Source: Bacteroidota bacterium
GTDB lineage: Bacteria > Bacteroidota > Bacteroidia > Bacteroidales > UBA10428
DNA: 64,000 nt
Reading direction: 5' to 3'
NCBI GenBank assembly: GCA_023442525.1
Contig: JAEZZA010000034.1
Span: 124,001-188,000 of the forward strand
The first letter of the stretch is position 1. Each line of letters begins with the position of its first letter. The notes under the pieces are model-generated. The model ran no database searches, had not been told where the DNA came from, and was given only the letters and a program-made list of their open reading frames with translations. The position numbers and the translations under genes are program-made. This document shows positions 43,485 through 52,363 of this stretch, in pieces.

Positions 43485-46424
43485 ATGAACAGGCTTGTTT
43501 TGCTGACTGCATGGCTGCTGCTGTGCAGTTTCAGCTGTTATTCTATTCCCGCGTTAGAAATATCTGAAAACGGGAAGGGATTTCCATTATCGGTTAACGG
43601 AAAGTCTACCGTACTGCTTTATAGCAATGAGGAATATGCAGGCGTGCTACGAGCAGTAAACGATCTCAAAACCGATATCGGAAAGGTGACAGGTTATCCT
43701 GTTGAGATCCTGAATAAGACTAATAAGCTTTCGAAGAATCAGAGCATCGTCATCATTGGTACACTGGGTAAAAACCAATATATTGATAACCTTATAAAGA
43801 AGGGGAAGTTGCGGGTTGAACCCATTGCCGGAAAATGGGAATCATTCATTATTGATGTCGTGGACAATCCTTTGCCCGGAGTTAAAGAAGCGCTTGTTAT
43901 CGCCGGAAGCGACAAACGCGGTACCATATTTGGAGTATATGAATTATCTGCTGCAATAGGTGTTTCGCCCTGGTACTGGTGGGCCGATGTTCCGGTTGCG
44001 CGTAAAAGTGCCGTATACATAAGTGGTACGCCTTTTATACAAGGTCCGCCTGCCGTTAAATACAGGGGAATATTTCTAAACGATGAATATCCCAATCTCA
44101 CCAACTGGATAACTGCAAAATACGGAATGGTGAAGCCTTCGGAAAATCCGCCTGTACCCCCGGGTGTGGCCAATTATAACAGTGAATTCTATACCCGGCT
44201 TTTTGAACTCATCTTAAGACTGAAGGGGAATTACCTGTGGCCGGCCATGTGGAATAATGCATTTAACGAGGATGATCCTGATAACCCCCGTCTGGCCGAT
44301 GAATACGGAATTGTTATGGGTACCAGCCACCAGGAACCTATGCTGCGGGCACAAAAGGAATGGGACCGCAGGTATAAAGACACTCTGGGAAGTTGGAATT
44401 ACGCCAAACATTCCAAAGTATTACTTGATTTCTGGCGTGAAGGAGTGCGACGTAATAGAAACTACGAGAGTATCATCACCATGGGATTGAGAGGTGCCGA
44501 CGACACTGAGATGGCCCCCGGAGGTCCGAAAGCTAACATGTCGTTACTTGAGGAAATAGTTCAAAATCAACGACAGATCCTTCAGGAAGAAATGAATCCG
44601 GAAGTTACAAAAATACCGCAGATGTGGTGCCTGTATAAAGAAGTGCAGGAATACTACAATGCCGGAATGCGCGTGCCTGATGATGTTACGCTTTTATGGG
44701 CCGAGGATAACTGGGGCAATATACGCCGTGTACCTTCGGATGAAGAGCGTCACCGCAGTGGCGGAGCCGGTATATACTATCATTTCGATTACCACGGAGG
44801 CCCCCGGAGTTATCAATGGATCAATACCAGTCCGCTGCCTAAAATCTGGGATCAGATGACATTTGCACGACAATATGGCGCTGACCGGATTTGGATTGTA
44901 AATGTGGGTCACTTTAAATCATATAGCCTTCCCATGCATTATTTTCTCGACCTGGCATTTTACGGCGACAGCCTGCGTCACGATAATTTACGGGAATATA
45001 CGAAAGAATGGGCTGTTCAGCAATTCGGAAACGAGTATGCCGACGAAACTGCCGATATACTTATTCAATATACGAGATTCAACGGCCGGAGAAAACCTGA
45101 ATTACTCTCTCCCAATACTTATAGCATCATTCATTACAACGAAGCGGAAAGGGTAGTTAAAGAATATAACGATCTTGTAATCAGATCTGAAAAAGTTTAT
45201 AATACTTTGCCAGCCGAAAAGAAAGATGCATATTACCAGCTTGTGTATTTCCCGGTAAAGGCCAGTGCACTTGTGAATGAGCTTTACCTTGCTGCGGCAA
45301 AAAATAATCTTGCATTTAAGCAGAAAAGGGCCTCAACAAGTTTATGGGCCGATCGAACTGAGGAATTATTCAGGGCCGACACTTCGCTGATGGGATATTT
45401 CAATCGCGATTTTATGGGTGGCAAATGGAATCATTTCATGGATCAGGCTCACCTGGGTTATATAAGCTGGAACGACCCTCCGGTTAACAGCTTACGGCAT
45501 CTTAAACTGCAGCGGTACGACTCTCCTTGGGCAGCAACAATGGGAGTAAGTATCGAAGGATCGGAAAACGACTGGAGTTTGAGAGATGATATTGGCGTGC
45601 TGCCTGAACTTGATGTTCTTAATCGCCAGGTCAGGTACATTGATATTTTCAATAAGGGTAAGGAGCCCTTTACATTCACAGTTCAATGCGATCCCTGGAT
45701 TATTGTGAATGAAAAGGAGGGTAACGTTGAAACCGATACGCGACTCCATGTTGGAATCGACTGGGATCATTTACCTGCCGAAAGATCTGTGGGAACAGTT
45801 GAGATATCCGGTGCCGGGAAGGTAGTTAAAATCACAGTCAACGCCTTTAAGCCTTCCGGAATCAATTTCGAATCGATGCAGGGATTTGTGGAATCGAACG
45901 GCTTTGTTTCAATTGAAGCGGCAAACTATACCGGCATCATAACTACTGAGGAGGCTGAGTGGATTGAAATAGAGGATTTCGGCCATACTTTATCGGGTAT
46001 GCGCGCAACTGCAAAAGCCGGAGCACCTGCCTTTACCCCGGGCGATCAGACACCCTGCCTGGAATACCAGATGTATCTGTTCTCCGATACTACATCGGTG
46101 ATAACTCTTTATACTGCACCTACACTAAATTTTCTGCCCGGACGACCTGTAAGATATGCTATTGCCTTCGATGAACAGGAACCACAGATCATCACACTTG
46201 TGCCTGCTGATTTCGATGCCCGCAACGGCAATCGCGACTGGGAAAAAACGGTGAGCGATAATTACCGGATAAGCAAAAGCAGTCACCCGCCATTAGGAAA
46301 AGGAAATCATACTCTTAAAATATGGATGGTCGATCCGGGAGTTGTAATTCAGAAGATTGTAGTGGATTTTGGAGGGGTAAAACCCAGTTATCTGGGCCCT
46401 CCGGAGAGCTTTAATTCATTCTAA
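43485..46424 (+). CDS. GH115 xylan alpha-1,2-glucuronidase
   Basis: GH115 removes (4-O-methyl)glucuronic acid from internal and terminal xylose residues of xylan, unlike GH67. The 979-aa protein has a signal peptide (LVLLTAWLLLCSFSCYS), an N-terminal domain (about 20-180), and the barrel with YRGIFLNDEYPNLTNW, LRLKGNYLWPAMWNNAFNED, GIVMGTSHQEPMLRA, TMGLRGADDTEM and LLWAEDNWGNIRRVP. A helical domain and the C-terminal beta module (EAANYTGIITTEEAEWIEIED) follow. These are family-typical. It starts 11 bp after GH3, so the two are translated from one transcript. A strong terminator follows. Confidence 0.95.
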   Translation: MNRLVLLTAWLLLCSFSCYSIPALEISENGKGFPLSVNGKSTVLLYSNEEYAGVLRAVNDLKTDIGKVTGYPVEILNKTNKLSKNQSIVIIGTLGKNQYIDNLIKKGKLRVEPIAGKWESFIIDVVDNPLPGVKEALVIAGSDKRGTIFGVYELSAAIGVSPWYWWADVPVARKSAVYISGTPFIQGPPAVKYRGIFLNDEYPNLTNWITAKYGMVKPSENPPVPPGVANYNSEFYTRLFELILRLKGNYLWPAMWNNAFNEDDPDNPRLADEYGIVMGTSHQEPMLRAQKEWDRRYKDTLGSWNYAKHSKVLLDFWREGVRRNRNYESIITMGLRGADDTEMAPGGPKANMSLLEEIVQNQRQILQEEMNPEVTKIPQMWCLYKEVQEYYNAGMRVPDDVTLLWAEDNWGNIRRVPSDEERHRSGGAGIYYHFDYHGGPRSYQWINTSPLPKIWDQMTFARQYGADRIWIVNVGHFKSYSLPMHYFLDLAFYGDSLRHDNLREYTKEWAVQQFGNEYADETADILIQYTRFNGRRKPELLSPNTYSIIHYNEAERVVKEYNDLVIRSEKVYNTLPAEKKDAYYQLVYFPVKASALVNELYLAAAKNNLAFKQKRASTSLWADRTEELFRADTSLMGYFNRDFMGGKWNHFMDQAHLGYISWNDPPVNSLRHLKLQRYDSPWAATMGVSIEGSENDWSLRDDIGVLPELDVLNRQVRYIDIFNKGKEPFTFTVQCDPWIIVNEKEGNVETDTRLHVGIDWDHLPAERSVGTVEISGAGKVVKITVNAFKPSGINFESMQGFVESNGFVSIEAANYTGIITTEEAEWIEIEDFGHTLSGMRATAKAGAPAFTPGDQTPCLEYQMYLFSDTTSVITLYTAPTLNFLPGRPVRYAIAFDEQEPQIITLVPADFDARNGNRDWEKTVSDNYRISKSSHPPLGKGNHTLKIWMVDPGVVIQKIVVDFGGVKPSYLGPPESFNSF

Positions 46425-46506
46425 TTGTATTGCCAACGAGGTCACAGAGGGCAGGCCTCACAAACAGTCATAATCTATATATGGCCTTGCCGATCTGAGG
46501 TCAAAA

Positions 46507-46533
46507 AAAATCCCGGCCAAAAGCCGGGATTTT
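46507..46533. terminator. Bidirectional terminator between GH115 and SusD
   Basis: AAAATCCCGGC (46507-46517), loop CAAAA, GCCGGGATTTT (46523-46533) is a perfect 11-bp stem with A and T tails. It ends the GH115 operon on plus and the SusC/SusD operon on minus. Confidence 0.92.
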
Positions 46534-46573
46534 CATTAACCTAACTAACCACCTTAATAACTAACTACTGTTT

Positions 46574-48529
46574 TTAAATATCTCTGTAACCAGGATTTTG
46601 GTAATTGTATTTTTCTTCCTCAGTCATATCCAAAGCATCCAGCTGGCCTGAAGGGATGGGCCTGAGGTAATGCCAAGGCTGTATGGTACGCTGATAAACG
46701 ACCGGAGTATGATCGCCCTTGCCACTGCCACAAATTTCGTACGATCCGGCTACATCAATCCATTTCTGAGTGCGTACCAGGTCGAACCAACGATAGCCTT
46801 CGCCGAAATATTCACGTGAACGTTCTTCAAGGATGTAGTCAATGGTAATAGCTACAGGTGTAGCCGCAATCATTGCTGCACTGTTATCCTCAATTCTAAC
46901 AGCATTTGCTGCATTGTCAAAGCGCCATTTACCAGCACGCGCACGTATAACATTGATCAGATCATAAGCAGTCTTTCCTGATTCGGTAGTAGCTCCTTTA
47001 ACAGCAGCTTCGGCAGCGATAAAATACAATTCCGAAAATTTGCAGATATTAAAAGGACGTGTGGAACCGGCATTAGGCTGTCCCAGTCCCGTACCATTAT
47101 CTGTACGGTATGTTCCAAGTTTCCACAGGCCTGGATAAACTACTCGGCTTATTCCGCGGGGTGAAACCACAAATGCTGATTCTCCCGGCATTTCACCGGC
47201 ACCTATATTGCTGCGTCCTGCTCCGTCGGGGTAGGTTATGGTGCCGGGCGCAGGTTCGGTACTCAGGAATTTAAGTATAGGATCGCCGGGGAATACTTCC
47301 ATGCTGTTTGCATTAAATACCGATGGATTTGTTGTTCCTCCTTTAGGCCAGTTACCGCGATACACAGTTGTAAAGGTACCATCGTATCGTGCGTCGGTTG
47401 TTTTTTCTGCAAATGTGTTTTCAAATACACCAATTGGAGGAGCCATACGTGTCCATGGGCGTCCAAGAGGCTGAACAGCTTCGCGTTGAACCGAAGAAAC
47501 AGTAGCAGTCCATTCAGGGTCAACTCCGCTTCTTATTTCGGTATAATTCCAGGTTCCCATCCAAACGGCAAAATTATCCGGAGCCCCGCCATTCCCAAAT
47601 TCCAGGCTTCCTCCATTGTACTTGGCACTGGTTTCGGTATGATCGGCATACAAAAGGATTTCATCGTTGCGGTCATTTGAACCTATATGAAGATCATAAA
47701 ATGTTTCCTGCAAACCAAAGGGTCCCGGATCGTCGATTGCATCGACTGCAATATCATACGCCTGTTGGAAATACCATGCGGCATCATGTCCGTCAGGATC
47801 AGTACGTGATGTTTCCGGATAGGTGGGAATGTTGTTGGGATTTTCGAGCCACCATCCATAGGTCAGGTAGGCCTTGGCCAGAATAAGCCTTGCCAGGGTT
47901 TTTGTAGCCCCACCTGTAACACGTCCGGAAGCGGGCAGATTGTCTATGGCTATAAGAAGATCGGGGAAAACTGCCTTTGTATAAACCTCCGGAACAGTGT
48001 TCCGGACAGAATATCTGGCTGGTTTAATATTGAATTTGAGTTCACCCGAACCCAGATCCAGAGGGACTCCGCCAAAGGTTTGAACTAACTGAAAATAATC
48101 GAAGGCACGGAAGAAGCGTGCTTCTGATATAAGTGATTCATTAAGTCCAAGGGCAATGGCGTTTTCAATAATTCCGTTCGCATTGTTAATATTGGCAAAT
48201 GCGGCGCCCCATAATACATCAGAACGACTTGTACTGGCTGTAAGTGTGCCGGCACCTGAAAGATCAATGTCCTTGAAATTTCCGTCGGCACTCTGAGCAT
48301 AAGTATATTCATCTGTTCCTGTTTCGCAGGCATTGTAATAATATGCCTGACCATAGATGTACCGTAAATGAGCGTACAATCCGATAATACCTCCTTCAAT
48401 ACCTGTTTCAGTTTTAAAAAAGCCAGGTTCGTAGATACTGCGTGGTTGTTCGTCCAGTATATCTGTGCAGGAAATCAGAAAGATGGTCATTAGGACCACT
48501 CCTATAATAGATTTTTTGAACCGTTTCAT
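46574..48529 (-). CDS. RagB/SusD-family xylan-locus binding lipoprotein
   Basis: This 651-aa lipoprotein has a signal with lipobox (VVLMTIFLISC, Cys at about 21). The SusD fold signatures follow: LDEQPRSIYEPGFFKTETGIEGGIIGLYAH, INNANGIIENAIALGLNESL, SEARFFRAFDYFQLVQTFGGVPL, and the C-terminal LEERSREYFGEGYRWFDLVRTQKW and YLRPIPSGQLDALD. It caps the SusC pore and presents oligosaccharides. The gene follows SusC by 10 bp. Given its neighbours, a glucuronoxylan-derived ligand is likely (inference). Confidence 0.96.
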   Translation of the reverse strand: MKRFKKSIIGVVLMTIFLISCTDILDEQPRSIYEPGFFKTETGIEGGIIGLYAHLRYIYGQAYYYNACETGTDEYTYAQSADGNFKDIDLSGAGTLTASTSRSDVLWGAAFANINNANGIIENAIALGLNESLISEARFFRAFDYFQLVQTFGGVPLDLGSGELKFNIKPARYSVRNTVPEVYTKAVFPDLLIAIDNLPASGRVTGGATKTLARLILAKAYLTYGWWLENPNNIPTYPETSRTDPDGHDAAWYFQQAYDIAVDAIDDPGPFGLQETFYDLHIGSNDRNDEILLYADHTETSAKYNGGSLEFGNGGAPDNFAVWMGTWNYTEIRSGVDPEWTATVSSVQREAVQPLGRPWTRMAPPIGVFENTFAEKTTDARYDGTFTTVYRGNWPKGGTTNPSVFNANSMEVFPGDPILKFLSTEPAPGTITYPDGAGRSNIGAGEMPGESAFVVSPRGISRVVYPGLWKLGTYRTDNGTGLGQPNAGSTRPFNICKFSELYFIAAEAAVKGATTESGKTAYDLINVIRARAGKWRFDNAANAVRIEDNSAAMIAATPVAITIDYILEERSREYFGEGYRWFDLVRTQKWIDVAGSYEICGSGKGDHTPVVYQRTIQPWHYLRPIPSGQLDALDMTEEEKYNYQNPGYRDI

Positions 48530-48539
48530 AATAATCTGT

Positions 48540-51500
48540 TTAAAACGTTAGATTAATACCAACTAAGTAATTACGGGTAGATGGCGTATTGGTACCAATA
48601 GTCAGCACACGCCTTGGGTAAGTCCCGGTTGTAGCAGCATTTTCATTGCCGTAGGAGTTTGTCTCCGGATCCATACCGGTTTCATCCTTAAAGGGTGAAA
48701 AGAAGACAAAGGGATTCTGGGCAGTTGCATAAATTCTCATTGACTTAATGCCAATCTTATCTATTAAATTGCCACCCAAAGTATAGCCGAGGGTTATGGT
48801 TCTGATTTTCATATATCCAGCATCGAAATAGCCAAGAGTAGTGCCGTATTTCGGGTTGTCACCGGATAAGGGACCTTTGGGATTAGGATATTTGGCTCCG
48901 GTGTTCTCCGGTGTCCAGTAATCAACTTTCACATTGCCTCTTCTTCCAGTCATCAGGTTAAGATAACCCGAAGCAGAATGAAGCGTGCTAACCAGCACAC
49001 CGCCATGTTTGAATGAACCAACAACAGCCAGGTCAAATCCTTTATAAGCCAAACGGGTATTAAAACCACCCTGAAATTTCGGATCGGCATTGATGATCTG
49101 GCGGTCTGCATTTCCGATCTGCCTTACCGGAGTTCCATCATCATTGTAATCACCTGTATATAGTACCTTTATCATACCAACCGTTCCGGCAGATCCTTCG
49201 AGATTAGACAGGTAGGGATCATCTTCCTGCCACAGCCCGATTTTCTTGAAGTCAAATATGACATTTAGCGGATGGCCGACAAACCACCAGTTGGCTTCAT
49301 TCCGGGTTTCACCGGTAGCCAGTTTGGTGATCTCGTTTTTATTGGTATAGAAGTTCAATCCGACCGACCACGTAAATCCGTTGTAGTTTTGAAGAATTGT
49401 TCCATCCAATGATATTTCAACTCCCTTATTCTCCATTTCTCCAATATTCGACATAATTGTGGTAACGCCGTTTGTTGCTGGAAGCGATAAGGGTAACAAC
49501 AGATCTTTGGTAATTGTTTTATAATATTCTACAGTACCTGAAATCCGGTCAAAGAACAAGCCGAAGTCCAAACCATAGTTCCATGTTTCGGAGAACTCCC
49601 ATCCTAAAACAGGATTCGGCAATTCATTAACCAGGTACCCGGTTGCGTATGCAGAGCCAAAATTGTAATCCCTGGTTCCTAAAAGACCGAATGTTTTATA
49701 AGGGTCAATAGCCTGATTTGAGGTTTGACCGTATCCTACACGTAATTTTAATGCACTGACGGGATCAACATTCTGCATAAATGTTTCGTTGGCGATATTC
49801 CAGCCTGCAGAAACTGCCGGATAAGTATGCCATTTATGGCCTTCAGCAAGTACGGAAGACCCGTCGGAACGAAGCGCAACACTAACCATATAGCGGTTAT
49901 CATATGAATACATTGCTCTCCCCATCCATGATAAAATACCCCTTAGCTGATAGTCCTGGTAAGGCAATCCTTGAGGATCATTTGTTGTTCTGAGGGTGAT
50001 TTCACCACGGGCATAACCCAGATTATAAAACTGGAAGGCATCGGTAGGAATATTACGTGCCAACACGTTCGAACGGGTATATTTGCTCTGTTCTGCAGAG
50101 TAAAGTGCTACCAGGTTAACCTGGTGTTTATCGTAGAAAGTGCGGTCATAACTCAGTATGTTTTCAACAACCCACCTGGTATTATGAACATTATTAATGG
50201 ATGCTGATGATTCGGTTTCCTCGTTATAAGCGCCTACTCCTCTTCCGGTATAGTCGCCATCATTAACCTGCCTATAGCTCAAACCGGCGTTCATGCGGTA
50301 CTTAAGGCCTTCAATCCAGGGAATTTTTACTTCACCATAGATTGAGTTAATGGTTTGATAGGTTCTGGATTCACTCAGGTATTCCTCATCAAGACCATTA
50401 ATTACGTCCTTTGTCCAAACAAACACATCATCGTTGGCCATTCTGACAGTTCTTTTTAATGAACCATCTGCGTTGTAGGGATCAACAAGTGGTGACATTT
50501 GCAGGATTCCATATAAATTGATCTGGTTGCCGGTATTCACAGAATAATTATTGGTTGAGCTCAGTCCGAAAGTGAAGTTTTTACCTACCTGCTGGTCAAA
50601 AGCAGCCCTCAAATTCAGTCGCTCATATCCCTGTGTTGGTATTACAGCCTGTTCGTTATAATAGCCAATACCGAAATTATAGGATCCCTGTTCGGTACCA
50701 CCTGAAATTCCTAAGTTATGGCTGTTTACGGAACCATTCCTGTAAAACAGATCCTGCCAATCCGTATTTGTATCATCAAATTCATCCGGACCATTGGAAT
50801 ATTGATCGCGGGTAGCTCGCAACGCAGCCAGTTCAGGACCGTCCATCATGGGAAATGGTGCAAATATCTTTTTCAGTCCGTAATAGCCGCTATAGTTTAT
50901 CGTTGCTTTCTGACCTTTGGTGCCCTTATTGGTAGTTATAAGTATAACCCCATTGGCACCGCGTGAACCGTATATAGCTGTTGCTGAAGCATCCTTAAGG
51001 ATGTCGATGCTTTTAATGACATTGGGATCAATATCGCTGAGTGATCCACCAAAGGGAATACCATCGAGTACTACAAGAGGATCATTGGTTGCGTTTATCG
51101 AACGGGTACCACGTATGCGGATCTGCATGGCAGCACCTGGTTTGGAAGACACCTGCGACATTTCAACACCTGAAATACGACCCTGTAATGCGGATGTAAT
51201 GTTAGATGCCGGGACTTCTTTAACGGTAGCTTCTTTCACAGTAGCAACAGATCCGGTCACTGCTTCCTTTCGCTGTGTACCGTAACCAATTACAACTACT
51301 TCATCGAGCGCGGTAAAATCTTCCGACATGGTAACGTTAATTACAGTCCTGCCTTCGACGCCTATGGTCTGTGTAACATATCCGATATACGAGAAAACCA
51401 GGTTCGAAGTCGGAGAACTCGCCTGGATGGAATATTTGCCGTCCAGGTTGGTAACAACACCCGTGTTGGTTCCTTCTGTCATTACATAAACTCCGGCAAG

Positions 51501-51689
51501 TGCTGTGCCGGCCTCATCAGTGACAGTGCCCGTAACTGTAATCGGTTGCAGAGCTTCGGTTTGGCCCGATATTACAGCAAACGATGCCAGTGGTAAGGCA
51601 AAGAAAAGCAATGCTGCTGATATCAGGAAAACCAACCTTTGATTTATGTACTTTTTTCGTAAAATACATAGTTCGATTTTGTTGATCAT
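48540..51689 (-). CDS. SusC/RagA-type TonB-dependent receptor of the xylan locus
   Basis: The 1049-aa outer-membrane importer has a signal peptide (LVFLISAALLFFALPLASFA). It has a carboxypeptidase-regulatory-like domain (VTGTVTDEAGTALAGVYVMT, about residues 51-135), the TonB box/plug (DEVVVIGYGTQRKEAVTGS; LQGRISGVEMSQVSSKPGAA; DILKDASATAIYGSRGANGV) and a C-terminal barrel ending YLVGINLTF. Unlike the SusC at 21346 it has no STN domain, which agrees with control by LacI rather than by a sigma/FecR pair. I chose the ATG at 51689; an upstream TTG at 51716 is less likely. The leader from the predicted start site is about 200 nt. Confidence 0.96.
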   Translation of the reverse strand: MINKIELCILRKKYINQRLVFLISAALLFFALPLASFAVISGQTEALQPITVTGTVTDEAGTALAGVYVMTEGTNTGVVTNLDGKYSIQASSPTSNLVFSYIGYVTQTIGVEGRTVINVTMSEDFTALDEVVVIGYGTQRKEAVTGSVATVKEATVKEVPASNITSALQGRISGVEMSQVSSKPGAAMQIRIRGTRSINATNDPLVVLDGIPFGGSLSDIDPNVIKSIDILKDASATAIYGSRGANGVILITTNKGTKGQKATINYSGYYGLKKIFAPFPMMDGPELAALRATRDQYSNGPDEFDDTNTDWQDLFYRNGSVNSHNLGISGGTEQGSYNFGIGYYNEQAVIPTQGYERLNLRAAFDQQVGKNFTFGLSSTNNYSVNTGNQINLYGILQMSPLVDPYNADGSLKRTVRMANDDVFVWTKDVINGLDEEYLSESRTYQTINSIYGEVKIPWIEGLKYRMNAGLSYRQVNDGDYTGRGVGAYNEETESSASINNVHNTRWVVENILSYDRTFYDKHQVNLVALYSAEQSKYTRSNVLARNIPTDAFQFYNLGYARGEITLRTTNDPQGLPYQDYQLRGILSWMGRAMYSYDNRYMVSVALRSDGSSVLAEGHKWHTYPAVSAGWNIANETFMQNVDPVSALKLRVGYGQTSNQAIDPYKTFGLLGTRDYNFGSAYATGYLVNELPNPVLGWEFSETWNYGLDFGLFFDRISGTVEYYKTITKDLLLPLSLPATNGVTTIMSNIGEMENKGVEISLDGTILQNYNGFTWSVGLNFYTNKNEITKLATGETRNEANWWFVGHPLNVIFDFKKIGLWQEDDPYLSNLEGSAGTVGMIKVLYTGDYNDDGTPVRQIGNADRQIINADPKFQGGFNTRLAYKGFDLAVVGSFKHGGVLVSTLHSASGYLNLMTGRRGNVKVDYWTPENTGAKYPNPKGPLSGDNPKYGTTLGYFDAGYMKIRTITLGYTLGGNLIDKIGIKSMRIYATAQNPFVFFSPFKDETGMDPETNSYGNENAATTGTYPRRVLTIGTNTPSTRNYLVGINLTF

Positions 51690-51884
51690 AAATTGAGTTT
51701 TTAGGGTTAAAATCAATTGATACAGGGCAATCCCTGTTTAAATAATAAGTAGTTTAGTTAAAAGCAAAATTTTTATTCATAGCAGATAATCGGTTTGTTT
51801 TTTAGTTTTTGTCATAGGCAACAAAAAATTATATAGTTTAAGTTTATTACAAATTGATCCCAAGATACAAAAGTTTTTTCAAAC

Positions 51885-51928
51885 TGCAACCGATTGCAAA
51901 AATAAATAAAATAAGTGCCTAAAACAAA
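51885..51928 (-). promoter_or_regulatory. SusC promoter overlapped by a LacI-type operator
   Basis: On the minus strand TTTG (51928-51925), a 20-bp spacer and TATTTTTG (51904-51897) match the Bacteroidota promoter. The perfect-core dyad TGCAACCGATTGCA (51885-51898) begins at the end of the -7 box and covers the predicted start site near 51890. This is a textbook repressor position. In the 51690-52050 gap I see only this, the long leader and the efflux terminator. Confidence 0.72.
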
Positions 51929-51993
51929 TAATTTAATTACCTCTAAATCAGATTGATAATATTTGGCCAATCAGTAACAATACAGTAAAAAGC

Positions 51994-52025
51994 AAAAAAA
52001 AGACGCCGATGTGGCGTCTTTTTTT
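51994..52025 (-). terminator. Terminator of the efflux operon
   Basis: AGACGCC/GGCGTCT (52001-52007 and 52013-52019) with loop GATGT is flanked by an A run (51994-52000) and a T run (52020-52025). It lies 25 bp beyond the stop of the PG0541-like gene. Confidence 0.9.
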
Positions 52026-52050
52026 ACATTATATTATTGACAGGCAAAGG

Positions 52051-52356
52051 TTAAACCTCTTTCTCTATATTCCATACAAATGCTCTTACTCCTATTTCAT
52101 AGTTTATGGCATCCATCTTCTTTACTTTCTCCAGGAGAATGTCGACCTGATCGTCATTTACTATGGTAAGTGTAGCTGAATTCAATTCCGGCCAGGTATG
52201 TGTTCCCAGGCGGGGCTCCCCGGCTTTGGTTCCGGCGCCTAATACCAGGGGCCATTGAGTAAAGCCCCTGATATTCAATTTTTCGAGCATGTATTCCACT
52301 TTCTCGGTAAGTGCCTGGTTATATATTATTAATATTGCTTTCATTTTACATTTCAT
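52051..52356 (-). CDS. PG0541-family transporter-associated PII-like protein
   Basis: This 101-aa soluble protein, MKAILIIYNQALTEKVEYML onward, has the ferredoxin-like layout of PII-like proteins (beta-alpha-beta repeats; ATLTIVNDDQVDILLEKVKKMD). It matches the small protein family typically encoded after RND pumps in Bacteroidota. Its function is not established; a regulatory or metal/nucleotide-sensing role next to the pump is a reasonable inference. It begins 7 bp after the RND gene; the internal ATG at 52344 is an alternative start. Confidence 0.72.
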   Translation of the reverse strand: MKCKMKAILIIYNQALTEKVEYMLEKLNIRGFTQWPLVLGAGTKAGEPRLGTHTWPELNSATLTIVNDDQVDILLEKVKKMDAINYEIGVRAFVWNIEKEV

Positions 52357-52363
52357 TTGTTAA

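Noticed and set aside
46425..46506. GAGGTC-rich sequence considered as a repeat or small RNA
   Set aside because: Only a short imperfect pairing (GAGG/CCTC) is visible and no promoter is associated.
51690..51716. TTG-initiated extension of the xylan SusC
   Set aside because: The ATG at 51689 gives a better start; the extension adds nine residues with no function before the signal peptide.
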